From CAZUMJ01 sp964621605 (lineage in GTDB: Bacteria; Actinomycetota; Acidimicrobiia; Acidimicrobiales; Iamiaceae): DNA of 28,213 nucleotides. The notes beneath the pieces were generated by a model. It had not been told where the DNA came from. It did no database searches and saw only the letters and a program-made list of their open reading frames with translations. The position numbers were made by a program, and so were the translations under genes. Positions 7,608-13,351 of the stretch are shown piece after piece. Position 1 is the stretch's first letter. Each line of letters opens with the position of its first letter. The DNA lies in NCBI GenBank assembly GCA_964621605.1, contig CAZUMJ010000040.1, forward strand, positions 1 through 28,213. Reading direction: 5' to 3'.

Positions 7608-8483
7608 GTGCTGAAGCTGGTCTTGCCCAAGGGTTCGCTCGAAAAGGCGACGCTGGAGCTGTTCGAACAGGCGGACCTGACCGTCGTGCGGAGCTCCTCT
7701 GTCGACTACAAGGCGTCCATCGACGACCCCCGCATCGCGGAGGTGCGCATCCTGCGGCCACAGGAGATCCCCCGCTACGTGGCCGACGGCCTGTTCGACA
7801 TGGGTGTCACCGGCCGCGACTGGATCGAAGAGACCGCCAGCGATGTCGTGTCGCTCGGTGAGATGCACTACTCGAAGGCAACCGCCCGCCCTATTCGCAT
7901 GGTGGTGGCAGTTGCGGGCGACTCGCCGGTGCAGCGGGTGGAGGACCTGCCCGCGGGGGTGCGGGTCTCGACCGAGTACCCCGAGGTGACCCGTCGCTTC
8001 TTCGCATCGAAGGGCATCGACGCGGACATCCGCCTGTCCTACGGCGCGACCGAGGCGAAGATCCCCGACATCGTCGACTGCATCGTCGAGATCACCGAGA
8101 CCGGACGGGCGCTGCGCGCCGCCGGGCTCCGCGAGATCGACCAGATCCTGCAGAGCTACACCGAGCTGATCGCCAACCCCGTGGCACACGCCGACCCGGC
8201 GAAGGCGCACGCCATGGCTCAGATCCGCACTCTCTTGCAGGGCACGCTCGAGGCGCGCAAGCAGGTGCTCGTGAAGCTGAACGTGGGGCGCGACGACCTC
8301 GACGAGGTCATCGCGTTGCTGCCGTCGCTGAAGTCGCCGACGGTGTCGGAGCTGTTCGGCGAGGGTGGCTACGCGGTCGAGGCCGTGGTACCCAAGCGCG
8401 AGATCAACACGCTCATCCCTGCGCTCGTCGACGCGGGTGCGAGCGGCATCATCGAGTTGCCCATCGCCAAGATCGTCCACTGA
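7608..8483 (+). CDS. hisG: ATP phosphoribosyltransferase (long form)
   Basis: HisG catalyses the committed step of histidine synthesis, joining ATP and PRPP. At 291 aa it is the long form, with an N-terminal catalytic pair of domains (LKLVLPKGSLEKAT at the start, GVTGRDWI, and the PRPP-region DIVDCIVEITETGRALRAAGL). A C-terminal ACT-like regulatory domain follows from about residue 215 (KQVLVKLNVGRDDLDEV, VPKREINTLIPALVDAGASGIIE) and normally binds histidine for feedback inhibition. GTG 7608 is chosen because it sits directly before LKLVLPKGS, the family N-terminus. No other his gene is nearby, so it is separated from the rest of the pathway. The next gene starts 2 bp after its stop. Confidence 0.95.
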   Translation: MLKLVLPKGSLEKATLELFEQADLTVVRSSSVDYKASIDDPRIAEVRILRPQEIPRYVADGLFDMGVTGRDWIEETASDVVSLGEMHYSKATARPIRMVVAVAGDSPVQRVEDLPAGVRVSTEYPEVTRRFFASKGIDADIRLSYGATEAKIPDIVDCIVEITETGRALRAAGLREIDQILQSYTELIANPVAHADPAKAHAMAQIRTLLQGTLEARKQVLVKLNVGRDDLDEVIALLPSLKSPTVSELFGEGGYAVEAVVPKREINTLIPALVDAGASGIIELPIAKIVH

Positions 8484-8485
8484 CG

Positions 8486-8728
8486 ATGGACGTGCCCGGG
8501 TCGACACCGCCGTTCGGGGTCGGGCGCGCCACGGTCGTGGCGTTCGACGACCACGCCGGCTGGGGCACGTTGCGCGAGGTCGGCGGCGCGGAGCGGTTCT
8601 TTCACTGCACCCGCATCGCCGACGGGTCGCGCACGATTGCGGTGGGCGCGGAGGTGACCTTTCACCTCGCTCCCGTCGGGTTGGGCACGTGGGAGGCGGT
8701 CGACCTGCGACCGGCCCCCACGGCCTGA
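8486..8728 (+). CDS. Small cold-shock-domain-like protein
   Basis: The 80-aa protein starts 2 bp after hisG, so they are almost certainly co-transcribed. The sequence GRATVVAFDDHAGWGTL, then ERFFHCTRIADGS, then VGAEVTFHLAPV resembles the five-stranded cold-shock OB-fold (compare GxVKWFxxxKGFGFI, FVHxSxI, GxxVxFxV). The aromatic nucleic-acid-binding motifs are weak, because the first RNP motif is GWGTL rather than GFGFI. It may bind RNA or single-stranded DNA, but that is inference. Codon usage resembles its neighbours. A remote relative with another ligand cannot be excluded. Confidence 0.6.
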   Translation: MDVPGSTPPFGVGRATVVAFDDHAGWGTLREVGGAERFFHCTRIADGSRTIAVGAEVTFHLAPVGLGTWEAVDLRPAPTA

Positions 8729-8742
8729 GCAAACCGCTGGTC

Positions 8743-8800
8743 GACCCACTCCGGCGCCCGCTGCGGAGCCCGCGCCGTGCCGTCTGGGCGTGAGTGGGTC
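8743..8800. terminator. Large inverted repeat between convergent genes, probable bidirectional terminator
   Basis: Perfect 9-bp arms GACCCACTC (8743-8751) and GAGTGGGTC (8792-8800) enclose a second inverted pair CGGCGC (8752-8757) and GCGCCG (8772-8777). The structure fills the gap between the cold-shock-like gene and the convergent DUF1844-like gene, whose stop codon overlaps its right edge. There is no T-tract, which is common for actinobacterial terminators. Confidence 0.5.
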
Positions 8801-9179
8801 AGCTCTCGGCGGCGGTGGCGTCTTCGCCGACCGACCCCTGAATCTGCACGAACGCCATGCGGATCTGGGCAAGGGCGTCGCGCAAGGTGGCGGCGTCGTC
8901 GCCGAGCTCGGCCCCGACAGTCTCGACGAGGGCTCCGAAGGCGTCGATGGCGATGCGGGCCTCTGCGAGGTTGGGAGGCTGGTTGCTGAGGTGGATGGCG
9001 GCGAGCTCGTAGAGGCCCATCGCATGGTTGGCGACGACGAGCGCGGCGGGCACCGCCAGGAGCTGCTCGCGCACCTCTGCCATCTCTTCGGCGATCGCTT
9101 CGGCTCGTGCTGCGTCCTCTGGGGACAGCTCGTCGCGCCCGGGCACCTGGTGTTCGCCGTCTGGCGTCCAAAGGCTCAT
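8799..9179 (-). CDS. Conserved hypothetical protein, DUF1844-like
   Basis: The 126-aa soluble protein has an acidic, Ala-rich N-terminal half with a predicted helix (residues about 20-45). The C-terminal segment NLAEARIAIDAFGALVETV ... LRDALAQIRMAFVQI resembles the DUF1844 pattern of paired helices ending in a Leu/Arg-Met-Ala-Phe/Tyr-Val motif. Similar proteins are recalled upstream of infC in Acidimicrobiia. No function is known. It is transcribed divergently from infC and ends at the convergent inverted repeat with the cold-shock-like gene. No good Shine-Dalgarno precedes the ATG. Confidence 0.75.
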   Translation of the reverse strand: MSLWTPDGEHQVPGRDELSPEDAARAEAIAEEMAEVREQLLAVPAALVVANHAMGLYELAAIHLSNQPPNLAEARIAIDAFGALVETVGAELGDDAATLRDALAQIRMAFVQIQGSVGEDATAAES

Positions 9180-9217
9180 GCGGCGTTGTGGGTTGTGGCG
9201 GAGAACGTCATGGCTGG

Positions 9218-9224
9218 TACCCTA
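9218..9224. promoter_or_regulatory. Symmetric divergent -10 element TACCCTA
   Basis: Read on + this is TACCCT (9218-9223), which would start a leader of about 205-210 nt before infC. Read on - it is TAGGGT (9219-9224), which would start about 30 nt before the DUF1844-like gene. Both fit TANNNT and share five bases, so polymerase can occupy only one direction at a time. A weak -35 (TTGTGG, 9193-9198) exists for the + direction. Confidence 0.4.
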
Positions 9225-9229
9225 CGTGT

Positions 9230-9437
9230 CCGACAACCCATGGAAAGCGGGGCTCGCCCCCACCTGGCCACCGAGCGGCTCTGCCGCACCGAGTGCGCCA
9301 GGTCGACTGCAGCGGGGCCTCACACCGTGGGGTCACCTCGGACGTCGGCTTCCCGACGTCCGTTCGTCGTTTTGGCGTGCGGGCCGCCCATCCGACGCGT
9401 CAGTGAGGAGCAACGCATCTATGAGGAGTGACCGGCC
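9230..9437 (+). promoter_or_regulatory. Structured 5' leader of infC
   Basis: The stretch from the inferred transcription start to the infC start has several hairpin-forming segments: GGGG-CTCG-CCCC (about 9249-9260), GCGGC-TCT-GCCGC (9275-9287), CCTCAC-ACC-GTGGGG (about 9319-9333), and the strong terminator-like hairpin at 9339-9373. Two Shine-Dalgarno-like TGAGGAG copies (9404-9410 and 9422-9428) lie 18 nt apart. infC-rpmI-rplT leaders are autoregulatory in other bacteria (L20 or IF3). This leader matches no Rfam class that I recognise. Confidence 0.5.
9339..9373 (+). terminator. Attenuator-like hairpin in the infC leader
   Basis: Perfect 10-bp arms CGGACGTCGG (9339-9348) and CCGACGTCCG (9353-9362) with a CTTC loop are followed by ttcgtcgtttt (9363-9373), which is T-rich for this genome. 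This is the shape of an intrinsic terminator, yet it lies about 65 nt before infC in the sense direction. It probably controls read-through into infC-rpmI-rplT. Confidence 0.6.
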
Positions 9438-9441
9438 ATAG
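9421..9441 (+). other. Possible 6-codon leader mini-ORF overlapping the infC start
   Basis: ATG AGG AGT GAC CGG CCA TAG encodes MRSDRP. It has its own Shine-Dalgarno (GAGGAG, 9405-9410, about 10 nt upstream), and its codons contain the Shine-Dalgarno of infC. Its TAG (9439-9441) overlaps the infC ATA (9438-9440) as ATAG, suggesting stop/restart coupling. An in-frame GTG at 9403 would make it 12 codons. Translation is not shown. Confidence 0.35.
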
Positions 9442-10151
9442 CAGCGCCGCCGAACAACGGAGAGCCACGGATCAACGATCGGATCCGCGCCCGTGAGGTC
9501 CGCCTGGTCGGGGCTGACGGGGCTCAGATCGGCATCAAGCCGCTGCCCGAGGCTCTGGCTATCGCTCGTTCGCTCGATCTCGATCTGGTGGAGGTGGCCG
9601 ACAAGGCCAACCCGCCGGTCTGCCGGGTCATGGACTACGGCAAGTACAAGTACGAGACCGACCAACGCGCGAAGGAATCCCGCCGCAAGAGCACGAACGT
9701 CTCGGTGAAGGAGATGAAGTACCGCCCGAAGATCTCCGGCGGCGACTTCGACACCAAGACCCGCAAGGTGGAGGAGTTCCTGGGCGAGGGCCACAAGGTG
9801 AAGGTGACCATCATGTTCCGGGGGCGCGAAGTTGCCCACCCGGAGCTCGGTCGCAAGATCCTCGACCACGTCGCCGAGGTGGTCGCCCACCTCGCTCGCG
9901 TCGAGGTCTACCCGAAGCTCGACGGTCGCAACATGACGATGATGCTCGCACCCGACAAGAAGGCGCAGGCCGCACACGCGGCGGCGCTCAAGCAAGCCGC
10001 AGCCGAAGCTGAGGGTGAGCAGCCGGCTCAGGCGGGGGACGCCCCCCAGTCCGAGCCGGTGCCCGCACCCGAGGCCCAGGCCGAAGCCGAGGCTGAAGTC
10101 GCAGCCGAAGCCGCAGAAGCCGACGTCGTCGCAGACGTCGACCAACCCTGA
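9438..10151 (+). CDS. infC: Translation initiation factor IF-3 (AUA start)
   Basis: IF3 binds the 30S subunit, prevents 50S joining and checks the start codon. The N-domain is AAPPNNGEPRINDRIRAREV then GIKPLPEALAIARSLDLDLVEVA, the linker region NPPVCRVMDYGKYKYE, and the C-domain VKEMKYRPKISGGDFDTK and HKVKVTIMFRGRE. There is no ATG, GTG or TTG in frame between the upstream TGA (9429-9431) and the GTG at 9588, which would delete most of the N-domain. ATA 9438 restores a full protein and lies 9 nt after GAGGAG (9423-9428). Rare start codons are a known autoregulatory feature of infC. The C-terminus carries an Ala/Glu/Pro-rich acidic tail of about 50 residues. It is followed 9 bp later by rpmI. 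Confidence 0.93.
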   Translation: MAAPPNNGEPRINDRIRAREVRLVGADGAQIGIKPLPEALAIARSLDLDLVEVADKANPPVCRVMDYGKYKYETDQRAKESRRKSTNVSVKEMKYRPKISGGDFDTKTRKVEEFLGEGHKVKVTIMFRGREVAHPELGRKILDHVAEVVAHLARVEVYPKLDGRNMTMMLAPDKKAQAAHAAALKQAAAEAEGEQPAQAGDAPQSEPVPAPEAQAEAEAEVAAEAAEADVVADVDQP

Positions 10152-10160
10152 GGAAGCACC

Positions 10161-10355
10161 ATGCCAAAGATGAAGACCCACCGCGGCGCTGCCAAGCGCT
10201 TCAAGGTCACGGGGAGCGGGAAGGTCATGCGCCGCAAGGCGAACCGTTCCCACATCCTCGAGAAGAAGGCCCCCAAGCGCAAGCGCCGGCTCGCCGGCGA
10301 GGCCGAGGTCACCGGTGGTGACCGCGACCGCATGAAGCGCCTGCTCGGTCTCTGA
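10161..10355 (+). CDS. rpmI: 50S ribosomal protein L35
   Basis: The 64-aa, strongly basic protein begins MPKMKTHRGAAKRFKVTGSGK and contains MRRKANRSHILEKK and KRKRRL, all standard L35 signatures, at normal length. L35 is part of the large ribosomal subunit. The ribosome binding site GAGGAAG is 6 nt upstream of the ATG. It sits in the conserved infC-rpmI-rplT operon, 9 bp after infC and 48 bp before rplT. Confidence 0.97.
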   Translation: MPKMKTHRGAAKRFKVTGSGKVMRRKANRSHILEKKAPKRKRRLAGEAEVTGGDRDRMKRLLGL

Positions 10356-10403
10356 CGAGCGCCACACCACACCGTCCCCCACTCATTCGCACAAGGAGTT
10401 CCG

Positions 10404-10769
10404 ATGGCAAGGGTCAAGCGCGCCGTCAGCAGCAAGAAGCACCGCCGGGCAACACTCGAGCGGGCCAAGGGGTACTACGGCAACAAGAGCCGTTCGTACC
10501 GTGCCGCCAACGAGCAGGTCCAGCACTCACTCCAGTACGCCTTCCGCGACCGTCGTGCGCGCAAGGGCGACTTCCGCAAGCTCTGGATCCAGCGCATCAA
10601 CGCCGCGTGCCGCCTCAACGGCATCAGCTACAGCCGCTTCATCAACGGCCTGCACCTCGCCGGCGTCGAGGTCGACCGCAAGATCCTCGCCGATCTCGCG
10701 GTGACCGACGCGGCAGCGTTCGCGGCGCTGGTCAAGGTCGCGTCCGAGGCGCTGCCACAGGCGTCCTGA
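10404..10769 (+). CDS. rplT: 50S ribosomal protein L20
   Basis: L20 binds 23S rRNA early in 50S assembly and represses its own operon in several bacteria. The 121-aa protein starts MARVKRAVSSKKHRRATLERAKGYYGNKSR and includes RDRRARKGDFRKLWIQRINAA, the family hallmarks. The ATG is preceded by AAGGAG at 6 nt. Its stop overlaps the likely CTG start of the next gene as CTGA. As the last ribosomal gene of the operon, it is a candidate ligand of the structured infC leader, by analogy only. Confidence 0.97.
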   Translation: MARVKRAVSSKKHRRATLERAKGYYGNKSRSYRAANEQVQHSLQYAFRDRRARKGDFRKLWIQRINAACRLNGISYSRFINGLHLAGVEVDRKILADLAVTDAAAFAALVKVASEALPQAS

Positions 10770-11617
10770 CGGGCCGTCTGCTGCACACCCTCTCGGTCCG
10801 CAACCCGCGCGTCGCGCGCTTGGGGCGTCTCGCACGCCAGCGCGACGCGCGGGAGACCGAGGGGGTTTTTGTTGTCGAGGGGCCGAAGCTGCTGGGCGAA
10901 GCGCTCGCAGCGGGTGCCGTCATCGAAGAGGTGTTCGTCGCTGACGACGCCGAGTTGCCTCCCGACGCTGTCGCGTTGCTCGACCGGGCCGAGGCTGCCG
11001 GTGCGTCGATCGCCGCGTTCGATGGGGCCCGGTTCCGCAAGGTGCTCGACGCGGTGTCTCCTCAGCCGCTCGCTGCGGTGGTGGCCCGCCCGGTTGTGGA
11101 GCCGACCGCGGTGCTCGGCGGGGCATCACTGGTGGTGGTGCTTGCCGGGGTTGCCGATCCCGGCAACGCAGGCACGCTGGTGCGAAGTGCCGTTGCGGCA
11201 GGCGCCGATGCGGTCGTGTGCACCGAAGGCACGGTAGAGGTGTGGTCGCCGAAGTGCGTGCGGTCATCGGGCGGGTTGGTGCTTCGTGTCCCGGTGCTCG
11301 ACGGGCTACCCGTGGAGGAGGCCTGCGGGCTGTTGCGTGGTCACGGGTTGCGCACGCTCGGCACGTCGGTCACGTCGGGTCCGGCGTACGACGCGGCCGA
11401 CTTATGTGCGCCTGTTGCGTTCGTTCTCGGCAACGAGGCGCGTGGCCTTCCGGCCGAGGTGGGGGAGTTGCTCGACGGATGGGTCACCATCCCCATGGCG
11501 GGCGCGGCCGAATCGCTGAACGTGGCCATGGCCGGCACGGTGCTGTGCTTCGAGGCCCGTCGCCAGCGCCGTACCGTCGCGCGGGGCGCTGGTGCTGCCG
11601 GTACAGCTACAGAGTAG
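10766..11617 (+). CDS. SPOUT (TrmH/SpoU family) rRNA 2'-O-methyltransferase, tsnR-like
   Basis: The protein is 283 aa if started at CTG 10766. The N-terminal RNA-binding substrate domain (VRNPRVARLGRLARQRDARETEGVFVVEG, in parts) has the usual SpoU_sub_bind layout. The C-terminal SPOUT knot domain has motif 1 ADPGNAGTLVRSAVAAGADAVV, motif 2 FVLGNEARGLP and motif 3 IPMAGAAESLNVAMA, with the catalytic Arg/Asn residues present. It sits where tsnR lies in mycobacteria (rplT-tsnR-pheS). No ATG, GTG or TTG lies near the expected N-terminus. CTG at 10766 overlaps the rplT stop (CTGA), and the first TTG is at 10820 and would cut into the N-terminal domain. The target nucleotide is unknown. Confidence 0.85.
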   Translation: MTGRLLHTLSVRNPRVARLGRLARQRDARETEGVFVVEGPKLLGEALAAGAVIEEVFVADDAELPPDAVALLDRAEAAGASIAAFDGARFRKVLDAVSPQPLAAVVARPVVEPTAVLGGASLVVVLAGVADPGNAGTLVRSAVAAGADAVVCTEGTVEVWSPKCVRSSGGLVLRVPVLDGLPVEEACGLLRGHGLRTLGTSVTSGPAYDAADLCAPVAFVLGNEARGLPAEVGELLDGWVTIPMAGAAESLNVAMAGTVLCFEARRQRRTVARGAGAAGTATE

Positions 11618-11788
11618 GGCCCGGGAGGGGTCAGTTCCAGCGGCAGAGCACGCTTGGGGTCCGCCATGGTGTCTGTCGGTGACCTCCGCAGCGGGTCGCG
11701 GTTCTGTCCCTGACGTGGTCAGCGGGCCGGGGAGTGTCCGCCCGGCCTCGGCGGGGCGGACACCGACAGGTCTATCGGTGTGGAGGAT
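11618..11788. other. Gap between the methyltransferase gene and vapC
   Basis: No convincing gene is seen. The stretch holds an inverted repeat at 11734-11763 and a smaller one ACCGA...TCGGT (11762-11779). It marks the left edge of the accessory block that separates the rplT operon from pheS. Confidence 0.5.
11734..11763 (+). terminator. Inverted repeat downstream of the SPOUT methyltransferase gene
   Basis: Perfect 10-bp arms GTGTCCGCCC (11734-11743) and GGGCGGACAC (11754-11763) enclose a 10-nt loop. It lies about 115 bp after the stop. There is no T-tract, so it may be a Rho-independent terminator of the GC-rich type or a remnant of a mobile element end. Confidence 0.4.
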
Positions 11789-11817
11789 GCTGAATCTGTC
11801 CGAAGGACAGATTCAGC
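11789..11817 (-). terminator. Terminator hairpin of vapBC with a C(UUCG)G loop
   Basis: Perfect 13-bp arms (GCTGAATCTGTCC and its complement) enclose three bases. Read on the minus strand, the top is CTTCGG, the very stable UUCG tetraloop. The loop type shows that it folds best as minus-strand RNA, the direction of vapC. The vapC stop codon lies inside one arm. No T-tract follows. Confidence 0.6.
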
Positions 11818-12217
11818 CGTGGTTCGCGGTGATCGTCGCGACACGCAAACCGGGTGACCCAGCGAGGCGCTCATCGGTCGTGACGAGGGGCGCGCCGAGG
11901 TGCTCCGCCAACACGACATAGAGCGCGTCAGCGATCGTGAGATGACCCCGCCGGGCCCACGCTTCGGGCAGCAGCCCCGGCAGCGGGATCCGCACGACCG
12001 GCGTCGCCGCCAGCTCGGCGAACAGCACCGTGGCACGCGTCGCGTTGATGTCGCCGTGAAGCTCCGCTCGGCGCAACGCCGAGGAGACCTCGACGAAGTA
12101 GTGCTCCGGCACCCACCAATGCGTCCGGGCAGGGAGCCTGGCGAGCAGCGCCCGCCCCGCGGCGGTGTCCAACAGCAGGTCGACGCTCGCTGAAGCGTCG
12201 AGAACGAGAGGGTTCAC
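11813..12217 (-). CDS. vapC: PIN-domain ribonuclease toxin, VapC family
   Basis: VapC toxins cleave RNA, often tRNA, and are held inactive by VapB. The 134-aa length is normal for one PIN domain. The conserved acidic residues are visible: Asp7 (LVLDAS), Glu43 (HYFVEVSSALRR), Asp97 (TIADALYVVLAE) and Asp115 (LVTTDERL). The start GTG (12215-12217) overlaps the antitoxin stop as GTGA. The adjacent small upstream gene on the same strand and the terminator hairpin at its stop make a complete two-gene operon. It appears intact and probably functional. Confidence 0.88.
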   Translation of the reverse strand: MNPLVLDASASVDLLLDTAAGRALLARLPARTHWWVPEHYFVEVSSALRRAELHGDINATRATVLFAELAATPVVRIPLPGLLPEAWARRGHLTIADALYVVLAEHLGAPLVTTDERLAGSPGLRVATITANHG

Positions 12218-12390
12218 TCGGCTTCGGCGCGTCCCTCAGCGACGAGCTGCGCGGCGGGGACCGACAACACCGTCGGCTGGTCGCCGCGCTCGAGGCCTGC
12301 GAGCCACTTGTCGAACGCGTCCGCGGCAGGCACGCCACCGATCGGGGTCAACACCGGGTCGTTCTCGAAGTCCTCGACACGCTTCGCCAT
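12214..12390 (-). CDS. vapB: VapB-like antitoxin (58 aa)
   Basis: A small frame on the minus strand runs from ATG 12388-12390 to TGA 12214-12216. It encodes 58 residues starting MAKRVEDFENDPVLTPIGG and ending with an acidic Ala/Glu tail (AEGRAEAE). The stop overlaps the vapC GTG by 4 bp, the normal antitoxin-first layout. No clear DNA-binding fold can be named. The small size, acidic C-terminus and position support the antitoxin role. It is likely translated from a leaderless mRNA, because TAGGCT (12397-12402) ends 6 nt before the ATG. Confidence 0.7.
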   Translation of the reverse strand: MAKRVEDFENDPVLTPIGGVPAADAFDKWLAGLERGDQPTVLSVPAAQLVAEGRAEAE

Positions 12391-12396
12391 CCCCTA

Positions 12397-12402
12397 AGCC
12401 TA
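12397..12402 (-). promoter_or_regulatory. Possible leaderless promoter -10 (TAGGCT) of vapBC
   Basis: On the minus strand TAGGCT ends exactly 6 nt before the vapB ATG. AGGGG directly touches the ATG, so it is too close to act as a Shine-Dalgarno. Confidence 0.35.
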
Positions 12403-12459
12403 CGGCCACCCACCGACAGCCAACAGCCACGATTCGCCGACCCCGCCGGGAAGCCCCGA

Positions 12460-12612
12460 TCACTTCCAGACCACTTTCCGGTGGCCGTTCGAGCCGCCGG
12501 CGTCGGCTGTGATCGTGAGGGTGGTCGCCTTCGGGTACCGGGCCCTGCCGGTGGTACTCCACCATCGGCGTCGACCGGGACGGCAGCCGACGTCGTGCAC
12601 ACCATCGGTGAC
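12460..12612 (-). pseudogene. Remnant of an ISAzo13-type transposase
   Basis: The minus strand encodes RRWWSTTGRARYPKATTLT followed by ITADAGGSNGHR. This matches the recalled ISAzo13-family core (IRRWWxxxGRxxYPxAxxLLITADGGGSNGYR), which includes catalytic-core residues. Just upstream the match continues in another frame (TTSAAVPVDA, like HDTAxFAVxxI), indicating a frameshift. A stop follows KVVWK, so the downstream catalytic half is lost. Only about 50 residues of a protein of roughly 400 remain. No terminal inverted repeats were seen. The call is from memory of the motif. Confidence 0.5.
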
Positions 12613-12964
12613 CATCTGTGAAGCGCGACCCCAACCCTGGCCGCCGACGACCGGGCCGCTCTCGCGATCGCGCGCACGACCCGTGTACGCCACAGCGCCG
12701 ACACGACGAGGTCGCCCGCGTGTTCGGAGGCGAGGTGGCCGAGGTCGATGGTCAGCCCGAGAAGGTGCTGCTTCGGGTGTTCGTCCGCTTCCACGGGCAG
12801 AAGGTTGTGCTGCTCCGGGTGGATACGACAAGGGCAACGACCCGAAGGAGCGACGTATCAGTCCCGCGACGACAGCAGCGAGAGATCGCCGAGGGGTGCC
12901 GGCTTCTCGGCCAGTTCGAGGAACGACAACGGCGAGAGCGCCAGATGAAGCGGTGAATCCGCGG

Positions 12965-12993
12965 TTGATGCCCTATGGGGAACTCCCCATACT
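12965..12993 (+). promoter_or_regulatory. Promoter with embedded palindromic operator upstream of the antitoxin remnant
   Basis: -35 TTGATG (12965-12970) and -10 CATACT (12988-12993) are 17 bp apart. The spacer and -10 contain the palindrome TATGGGG-AACT-CCCCATA (12974-12991) with perfect 7-bp arms. This is the usual layout of an autoregulated toxin-antitoxin promoter. The following gene has a very strong Shine-Dalgarno, GGAGGAGGT (12999-13007), 6 nt before its ATG. Confidence 0.55.
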
Positions 12994-13013
12994 TGGGCGG
13001 AGGAGGTGTCCCC

Positions 13014-13247
13014 ATGGCACGGAACTACCAGGACGTCACGGCCGCTCGTCGCGCGTGCGTCTCTCCGGCTGCCAAAGCGCACCGAGAGGTTCTCCAGCAG
13101 GAGTACGACATCGCCATGCAGATCATCGAGTTGGGCGAGCGGTCCTGCTCGCGTCCGCATCGGGCAGAAGGTGCACCCAACCCGACACTTCCGGGTGTCG
13201 AGCAATGTCTTCTGCGGCAACCGTGCGCATCGCTGCAGGCCGGCTGA
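13014..13247 (+). pseudogene. Truncated XRE-type antitoxin
   Basis: The N-terminus MARNYQDVTAARRACVSPAA ... LQQEYDIAMQIIELGE resembles the helical N-terminal arm of HigA/XRE-type antitoxins, which runs directly into a helix-turn-helix of the LxxLRxxxGLTQxxLA type. Here the helix-turn-helix is absent. After ELGE (near 13140) the sequence turns into low-similarity, Cys/Pro-rich residues up to the stop at 13247. The ATG has a near-perfect ribosome binding site and an intact promoter/operator. No toxin gene with a recognisable fold is next to it. A real, novel 77-aa protein is the alternative. Confidence 0.45.
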
Positions 13248-13351
13248 CGCGCGTGATCTGGCACCCGGCACGCCTTCGAGTTGAAGGCCCTCGAGTAGGC
13301 GAATTTGGGTGTGCCCCGCTGGCTGGGCGAGCCCTGCGCTATCAGCTTGCC

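Larger units (their letters stand above)
12391..13013. other. Decayed intergenic stretch with transposase remnant
   Basis: About 620 bp lies between vapB and the antitoxin remnant. The only recognisable content is the transposase fragment at 12460-12612 and the promoter/operator at 12965-12993. Open frames exist on both strands between 12690 and 12950, for example a + frame with EVAEVDGQPEKVLLRVFVRF and a same-register - frame with LLPVEADEHPKQHLLGLTID. Neither could be assigned to a family, and codon-position GC cannot separate them. Confidence 0.4.
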
